From: Lethocerus indicus
Taxonomy: Eukaryota; Arthropoda; Insecta; Hemiptera; Belostomatidae
Length of the DNA stretch: 64,000 nucleotides
NCBI GenBank assembly: GCA_019843655.1
Contig: JACDQD010000004.1
Location: 9,858,001-9,922,000 of the forward strand
Reading direction: 5' to 3'
Below are positions 62,721 to 64,000 of the stretch, piece by piece. Position numbers and translations under genes: made by a program. The notes under the pieces were generated by a model. The model did not search any database. It saw only the letters and a list, made by a program, of their open reading frames with translations, and was not told where the DNA came from. Position 1 is the first letter of the stretch. Every line of letters starts with the position of its first letter.

Positions 62721-64000
62721 TAATATTTCGGTGAAATTGTTTCAATTGTATAGGATTGGTATAAGACATTTGAAGACACGTGTTAGGAAGGTTGTTAGAG
62801 GAGGTCTGGTGTTAGAGGACGGGAGTGGTTCGGGAATTGAGTAGCATGTGGGGGGAGGGCGAGCGCATTAGCCCTCTAACGCAACAGACGCGCTCACATC
62901 TAGAGGCAAAAAAAAGGTAACAAGGACAACTTGGAAAATGTTCAGGCGCCTACTAGCGAGCCCACTAGGCGCCGCGTAGACCTCTCTCACCACCGTGTAT
63001 TCTCAGATCCACTCGACCATCGGAATTTTCGAAGAATAAAGTCTCTATCAGCTACTATTTTCGTTACGCCGCTGTAGTGGTTCGGGACTTATTTTTTTTT
63101 GGCTTGGGTTTCGCGAGCTGGGGATATTTTACGAGCGTTAGGCTCGATATAACCCTGAGTTTAATATAATTGTACAGAGTGCGAACCAGTGATTTCCAAT
63201 GGTTCGAAACACAGACGGAAACAGTTCGGAACGTATCTTGTTAAGATTTTATATGTTAATTCGAGCTAACGAGACTGTTGCCGAGTGCCGGCATAAAAGT
63301 CACCTCGTTTTGAAACTTTCACTCAAATCATTTGGAGGGAATATAAAATAGCAGAGTTTAAAGCAGGCGCAAACATGCTCTGAGATGTATATTATGCTTA
63401 GCTTATAAACGATATCTGGGAACTAATCTCTAGTTACTTAATCAATCGCTTTAGACATACGTAACGTTAATTCTTTGTACTGCTGTTACAAAATAATTTA
63501 CAAAGTATATTTCTATTTACCTGCTTTTGCGATTGTTAAATGTGGAGATTCTAATTTTTGATTATAGCGCGCGATGTTCGTAGTATAAAGCCAGTCGGAT
63601 ACGTGATGATCTTAATCAAGAAACATCATATACATCTACAGATTTACTAGATCTGTACAGTTTGAGCTCATATTTAAAACTCCCGCTGAAAATGTTAGTT
63701 ATACAATAATTTATTCGTTGACGAAATAACCAACGTAAAGAAATTGCATCAAAGCGCCGCAAGAAAAACGACCGTTTCATTATTTTCGCGAGTTACACTT
63801 CGTTAGGCAGGGCCTCCCGAAAATTAACATTTAGAAAGGTTTTGGAGCCGCCTATGGCTCAATTCGTTCCACATCTAATGGACGGGAGTAGACTAAATTC
63901 ATGCCGATTGGCAATTCTTAAATTGGAATATTTTTTAGTTCCTGGGTGAGATTTAAGCGGTTGGCGGCCTGCCACTATAGTAACATTACCGGAGTCTCAT

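Larger units (their letters stand above)
59494..64000. other. Upstream part of the BAMBI locus, no exon recognised
   Basis: Ordinary CpG content, a (TA)n, short GA runs and several GGCGCC motifs (near 59.87, 62.31, 62.95 and 62.97 kb). I searched the minus strand for a signal-peptide exon ending one base into a codon at a donor and found none convincing. The longest open frame, 61760-62104 on the minus strand (114 codons), resembles nothing I know and has competing frames. Confidence 0.45.

Overview
The window is an AT-rich animal nuclear segment. Spliced genes with GT-AG introns, a muscle myosin light chain with an insect-type Lys/Pro/Ala-rich N-terminus, and short dinucleotide repeats point to an arthropod, most likely an insect. 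A clear BAMBI gene is present; to my knowledge Drosophila lacks this gene, so a non-dipteran insect is likelier. I cannot name the species. All coordinates come from reading the bases by eye; no alignment or gene-finder was run.

Layout. 1-18.8 kb: no gene I can support, apart from two members of a palindromic MITE-like family and microsatellites. 18.8-19.6 kb: a candidate first coding exon on the minus strand, preceded by a very long GA tract. 20.9-24.3 kb: a minus-strand coiled-coil gene of unknown function, whose upstream exons show an apparent frame break. 26.3-31.0 kb: Rae1 (mRNA export / WD repeat), plus strand, eight coding exons. 31.1-36.4 kb: gene-free, with a larger MITE copy. 36.4-41.7 kb: muscle myosin regulatory light chain 2, plus strand, five coding exons, with a TATA/CArG-like box and MEF2-type sites. 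42.8-49.7 kb: USP5 (isopeptidase T), minus strand, 14 coding exons, all phases consistent, 806 aa. 50.4-51.0 kb: RpL21, plus strand, head-to-head with USP5. 51.5-52.8 kb: a small unrecognised minus-strand gene of about 84 aa. 55.1-59.5 kb: BAMBI, a TGF-beta pseudoreceptor, minus strand, last four exons; its signal-peptide exon was not found. 59.5-64 kb: no further gene recognised.

The genes do not form a pathway. They split into housekeeping genes (Rae1, USP5, RpL21) and tissue- or signal-restricted genes (Mlc2, BAMBI). The most striking large-scale signal follows the same split. CpG is visibly scarce in and around Rae1 and USP5 (about 22.8-36 kb and 41.6-54.9 kb) but ordinary in 1-22.8 kb, the Mlc2 locus and 55-64 kb. 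This is what insect gene-body methylation of constitutive genes would leave behind.
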